Shown: positions 60,169 to 64,000 of the stretch, piece by piece
Numbering within the stretch: position 1 is the stretch's first letter
Layout: every line of letters begins with the position of its first letter
Assembly (NCBI GenBank): GCA_020848275.1
Contig: JADLAK010000065.1
Coordinates: forward strand, 62,001 to 126,000
Direction of reading: 5' to 3'
DNA: 64,000 nt
From: Planctomycetota bacterium
GTDB taxonomy: Bacteria > Planctomycetota > UBA8742 > UBA2392
Notes under the pieces: model-generated
Databases searched by the model: none
Seen by the model: the letters and a program-made list of their open reading frames with translations, nothing else
Told to the model about the DNA's origin: nothing
Made by a program: the position numbers and the translations under genes

Positions 60169-60618
60169 TTAGATTTCCGCGCCGTGATGATAGCGGCGCT
60201 GGGCGACTATTGCGCCGAACTTGTCGAGTTCAACGCACAGCCCGTGTTTCAAACCGCCCGCATACTCCTCAATCCAGGTAATGCCGCGCGTGTAATGGGT
60301 GGTGCGCGTGCCGTGCTCAACCCCGTCGACGAAAAAGCGTTCGCACTTGGGCGTGCCGTCGAGGTAGTAGTTCATCCAGCGGCCGTGCGCCACGCCTCGG
60401 TGGAAAGTTTTTTCGGCGAATTTCGTTTCGCTTTCCTCGTGCCACAATTCCCACAACCCGTCCTTCTCGCCGTCGCGGTAGCGCCCGCGCTCGGCGATGC
60501 GCCCATTTTCATGTCTTGACTCGTAAAGACCGTGGCGGATTTCAACACCGCTGTCAATTCGCACCTCCCAGCGTTGCCGCAGGCGGCCGGAATCGTCACG
60601 GATTTCGCGTTCAAGCAT
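60169..60618 (-). CDS. MORN-repeat (YwqK-like) protein
   Basis: GLYESRHENGRIAERGRYRDGEKDGLWELWHE, GRWMNYYLDGTPKCERFFVDGVEHGT. Confidence 0.8.
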   Translation of the reverse strand: MLEREIRDDSGRLRQRWEVRIDSGVEIRHGLYESRHENGRIAERGRYRDGEKDGLWELWHEESETKFAEKTFHRGVAHGRWMNYYLDGTPKCERFFVDGVEHGTRTTHYTRGITWIEEYAGGLKHGLCVELDKFGAIVAQRRYHHGAEI

Positions 60619-60622
60619 AGTC

Positions 60623-60704
60623 ATGCAGATGGCGGACAGCAGATAGCAAGACGTCATCAGATTCTGCCTGCGATTCGCGCCATCCGCTATCCGCCATCTG
60701 CTGC
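60623..60704. repeat. Word-repeat imperfect inverted repeat
   Basis: TGCAGATGGCGGACAGCAGATAGCA / CGCCATCCGCTATCCGCCATCTGCTGC. Confidence 0.85.
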
Positions 60705-60954
60705 AAGTCGCCACTGCCAATGAACGTCCGTGACTTCGGCCCCGTCGCTTGCAAAGCAGTGCTTTGCCGCGCGACATCTCGCTTCGCTCGACTTACGCGA
60801 ACGGGCTCTGACAAAGCGATCTCCAAACGGATGCACCCTGGTTGGAGGCTGCCAAAAGCTGCAAACAACTCACCACTTGTTCCGTGCAATCGGGGCAAAC
60901 TTTTTTCAGAACAAATTGGGCGACTCAGAATTTCAAGGGATACGGTCTAAATGT

Positions 60955-62529
60955 ATGGAGCGCAAACCCCTATGGTTCTCTTCTCCTCCTTCCCCGGCTC
61001 TTCCCGCGCTCCAGGGAGATCTTGAAGTTGACGTCGCTGTGGTTGGCGGCGGAGTCGCTGGACTCACAGCCGCACTGCTTCTGCAGACTTCGGGAAAATC
61101 AGTAACCCTGATTGACGCCCGGAGGATCGGCCACGGCGAAACAGGCGCGAGCACGGCCCACCTCACTGAAATATTGGATACGCGCTATTACAGGCTCGAA
61201 TCCAGCTTCGGTGAAAAGGGCGCCGCGCTCGCGGCCGAAGCAAGCCGGGCCGCCATCAACCAAATCGAGGGTTTGGCCCTCAAATCGGAAGATGGCGGCT
61301 GCGGTTTTGCGCGTGTTCCCGGGTACCTGTTTGCCCAATCCCGTTTCCAGGCCGATGAACTTGGCCATGAACTCGACGCCATGAGCCGCATTGGCGTCAA
61401 TGCCACCTGGGTCGAAAAAACGCCGCTGCCCGGCCGCATCAAGGGCGCGCTGAAAATCGAGCGCCAGGCGCAGATCGACCCGTTGACCTACCTCAACCAC
61501 CTCGCGCAACGCTTCATCGCCGCGGGCGGCAAGATCTACGAAAACACGCCGATGACCGGCTACCACGACGGCGAACCCTGCCGCATCGAGACGCCCGCGG
61601 GCGTGATCAAGGCCCGCGATGTCCTCATGGCCACGCAGGTGCCGGTGTCCAACCGGGTATTCATCCACACCAAGGTTGCGGCCTACCGCAGCTACGCGAT
61701 ATGCGGTCGCGTCGACGGACGAAACATCGAAGCCGGCCTGTACTGGGACATGTACGACCCCTACCACTACATCCGCACGTATACAGACGGCAAAAAGACC
61801 TACCTGATCGTCGGCGGCGAAGACCACAAGACCGGTCAGGAGCCCGACACCCAAGAACGCTTCCGCAAGCTTGAAGCGTACACGGCCAGGCGTTTTGGCC
61901 GCGTAGCGATAAGCCATCGCTGGTCGGGCCAGATTATCGAGACCCATGACGGCCTGCCGTTTTTGGGTTTGAATTCCGCAAGCCAGCACACCTACATCGC
62001 CACGGGCTATGCCGGCAACGGCATGACATTCGGGACGATGGGCGCGATGATATTCGCCGACGCGGTGCGCGGCCTGCACAACCCCTATGCCGAGCTGTTC
62101 CAGGCCACGCGCGTCAAACCGCTGGCGCTGGCCGGCGCATACCTGACGGAAAACCTCGACTTTCCTTACCACTTCGCGGCCGACCGGTTACGTCCCGGCG
62201 AGATCAACAACGCCGACGAAATCGCCCCCGGAGACGGCAAGCTTTTGCGCGTGAACGGCAAAATGCTTGCGGTCTCGCGCCGCGAAGATGGCCAACTGGA
62301 CGTTCTCTCGGCGGTGTGCACGCACCTGGGATGCCACGTTCATTGGAACACTGCCGAGAGAACCTGGGATTGCCCCTGCCACGGCGGGCGCTACAGCGCC
62401 GACGGCGCCATCCTCAATGGCCCGCCGATCGGCCCGCTGGCCAAGGAAACCCTCGACCAGCCCGAAGTTCGCCCGCGGCCCAAAACCCGCCGGCGCCCAC
62501 GCCCGCAAAGCCCCGAAGCCCAGCTTTAA
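60955..62529 (+). CDS. FAD-dependent oxidoreductase with C-terminal Rieske [2Fe-2S] domain
   Basis: VDVAVVGGGVAGLTAALLLQTSGKSVTLIDA; Rieske CTHLGCHVHWNTAERTWDCPCHGGRY. Confidence 0.94.
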   Translation: MERKPLWFSSPPSPALPALQGDLEVDVAVVGGGVAGLTAALLLQTSGKSVTLIDARRIGHGETGASTAHLTEILDTRYYRLESSFGEKGAALAAEASRAAINQIEGLALKSEDGGCGFARVPGYLFAQSRFQADELGHELDAMSRIGVNATWVEKTPLPGRIKGALKIERQAQIDPLTYLNHLAQRFIAAGGKIYENTPMTGYHDGEPCRIETPAGVIKARDVLMATQVPVSNRVFIHTKVAAYRSYAICGRVDGRNIEAGLYWDMYDPYHYIRTYTDGKKTYLIVGGEDHKTGQEPDTQERFRKLEAYTARRFGRVAISHRWSGQIIETHDGLPFLGLNSASQHTYIATGYAGNGMTFGTMGAMIFADAVRGLHNPYAELFQATRVKPLALAGAYLTENLDFPYHFAADRLRPGEINNADEIAPGDGKLLRVNGKMLAVSRREDGQLDVLSAVCTHLGCHVHWNTAERTWDCPCHGGRYSADGAILNGPPIGPLAKETLDQPEVRPRPKTRRRPRPQSPEAQL

Positions 62530-62584
62530 TCTGCTCCGGCACCCGCGGCCTGCGTATTATGCGAGGCCCGTCTCCGGAGTTCCC

Positions 62585-63946
62585 ATGCGCCTTGCCCTGA
62601 TCGCCGTCCTTGCCTTCCTGCCCGCACTTGCGGCGCAAACCCCCTCCGTTGACAGCGCCGAGAAAGCGCGCGAATTGGCCGAGGACACGCGCGAACTCAA
62701 GGTCTACACCGCCGACGACGCGGCGCTCAAGGCGCTGACAAAGCTGAAGAAAATCGAAAAGTTGAGCGTGTCGGCGCGCAACAGCGCACTTTCGCAAACC
62801 GGCTACGAGGCCGTTGGCTCGCTTACGACGCTGACGCAACTTGAGATGATCGATTGCACTTCGCTGGACGACGAGGCGCTGCGCTCGCTCTCGTTTTTGA
62901 CGGCCCTGACATCTCTGCAACTCGACGAGCCCGGCAAAATCTCCGCCGCGGGCCTGCGGCATCTGCAGGAGATCAAAGGCCTCAAGCGGCTGGAAATCCT
63001 GCACTGCACCACGCTGGACGACGCGTGCCTGAAAAACATCGGCGCGCTCAAGGGCCTTGAAGTGCTGACGCTCGAAAACTGCGGCGCCTGCACCGACACG
63101 GGGCTAGGCTATCTCGGCGAGCTCGGCCTCAAGCGTTTCGCGTTCACCAACCAATTCGAGATCGACGGTTCGGGCCTGGCGAAGATGAAACTTGAGGGCG
63201 TGGAATTCCTGAACCTCAACGGCGCCGATCTCGAAAACGACGGCCTCAAGGCGCTGGGCCGTTGCGCTGCCCTTATGACGCTCGATTTTGGCACGTTGTC
63301 GTCGGACGTTGCGGCGTTCAAGGAAATCGCGAAGTGCAAGGCGCTGCGCAACCTCACCGTGATGATGGTCGAGCAGCCCCCGGAAATCTTCGACGTGATT
63401 GGCGAGTTGGCGGCGCTGGAGGTTCTCGACATCAGCTTCTGCAACATGACCACTCCCTGCACCCGCAGCTTCTCAAAGCTGGCGAACCTGCGCGTGCTGG
63501 ACCTTACCGAGACGGAACTCGGCGATGCGGCTTTGGAACCCATCGGCAAACTGGCCAAGCTTGAAAAGCTGGGGCTTGGGAAGTGCGTAATTACCGCCGC
63601 GGGCGTCAAACACCTCGCCGGTTGCCAGGCATTGAAGGAACTCAACGTCGCCAACACGGGCGTGGACGATGCGGCGTGCGTCGAGATCGGGAAGCTCAAG
63701 AAACTCGAGAAGATTGAACTGCGCGGCGCGCCGATAACGATCAGCGGCGTTGACGCGCTCTCGCGCCTGACATCGTTGAAGGAAGTGGACTTCACAGACT
63801 GCGAGAAGGTTTCGGACGCGTGCCTGGTATTGCTGGCGGGCGTAAAGACGCTGACCTACCTCAATTTCAAAGGCTGCAAATCCCTCAGCCCCGAGAAAAT
63901 CGCCGACCTCGCCAAAGCACTGCCGCTGTGTTTGATCATTAAATGA
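62585..63946 (+). CDS. Secreted leucine-rich-repeat (RNI-like) protein, paralogue of 57883-59121
   Basis: Signal peptide MRLALIAVLAFLPALAAQ; repeats such as LKKLEKIELRGAPITISGVDALSRLTSLKEVDF. Confidence 0.9.
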   Translation: MRLALIAVLAFLPALAAQTPSVDSAEKARELAEDTRELKVYTADDAALKALTKLKKIEKLSVSARNSALSQTGYEAVGSLTTLTQLEMIDCTSLDDEALRSLSFLTALTSLQLDEPGKISAAGLRHLQEIKGLKRLEILHCTTLDDACLKNIGALKGLEVLTLENCGACTDTGLGYLGELGLKRFAFTNQFEIDGSGLAKMKLEGVEFLNLNGADLENDGLKALGRCAALMTLDFGTLSSDVAAFKEIAKCKALRNLTVMMVEQPPEIFDVIGELAALEVLDISFCNMTTPCTRSFSKLANLRVLDLTETELGDAALEPIGKLAKLEKLGLGKCVITAAGVKHLAGCQALKELNVANTGVDDAACVEIGKLKKLEKIELRGAPITISGVDALSRLTSLKEVDFTDCEKVSDACLVLLAGVKTLTYLNFKGCKSLSPEKIADLAKALPLCLIIK

Positions 63947-64000
63947 AAGGGCTGTTCAGCCCCGGCCGCGAGGCCGGCAGAACAGACTTTCGTGCTTTGG

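Overview
A gene-dense, GC-rich bacterial chromosomal segment. The gene content suggests Planctomycetota or a related lineage (inference; there is no rRNA in the window). About 45 CDS are supported. They include a STAND/AfsR-type NTPase with TPR tail, a fused dipeptide-type ABC ATPase, several giant secreted TPR/solenoid proteins, two VWA proteins, tandem CAP/SCP proteins, two prenyltransferase-like solenoid proteins, BshC, an AI-2E family permease, ComF, two LysM-YkuD L,D-transpeptidases, an NhaD-like antiporter, HemE, MltA, DnaX, YbaB, a Crp/Fnr regulator, a sigma54-type AAA+ regulator, a HlyD/MacB-like ABC exporter, RadA, LRR proteins, and an FAD/Rieske oxidoreductase. There are three tRNAs: Leu-GAG, Leu-CAA and Ala-GGC. 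The strongest unexplained signal is in the spacers. (1) Three dispersed ~150-163 nt elements (24147-24296, 42669-42831, 56241-56401) share conserved internal sequence. Each has an 18-bp closing stem and a 7-bp apical hairpin whose sequences differ completely between copies while pairing is kept, with the same T-T mismatch at pair 7 of the closing stem. This is covariation-like support for a structured RNA or folded-ssDNA element; one copy masks the radA start codon. (2) At least seven spacer inverted repeats have unrelated sequences but one common architecture: two imperfectly complementary arms, each built of degenerate short tandem words. All pairing and motif calls were made by eye, with no folding or database search.
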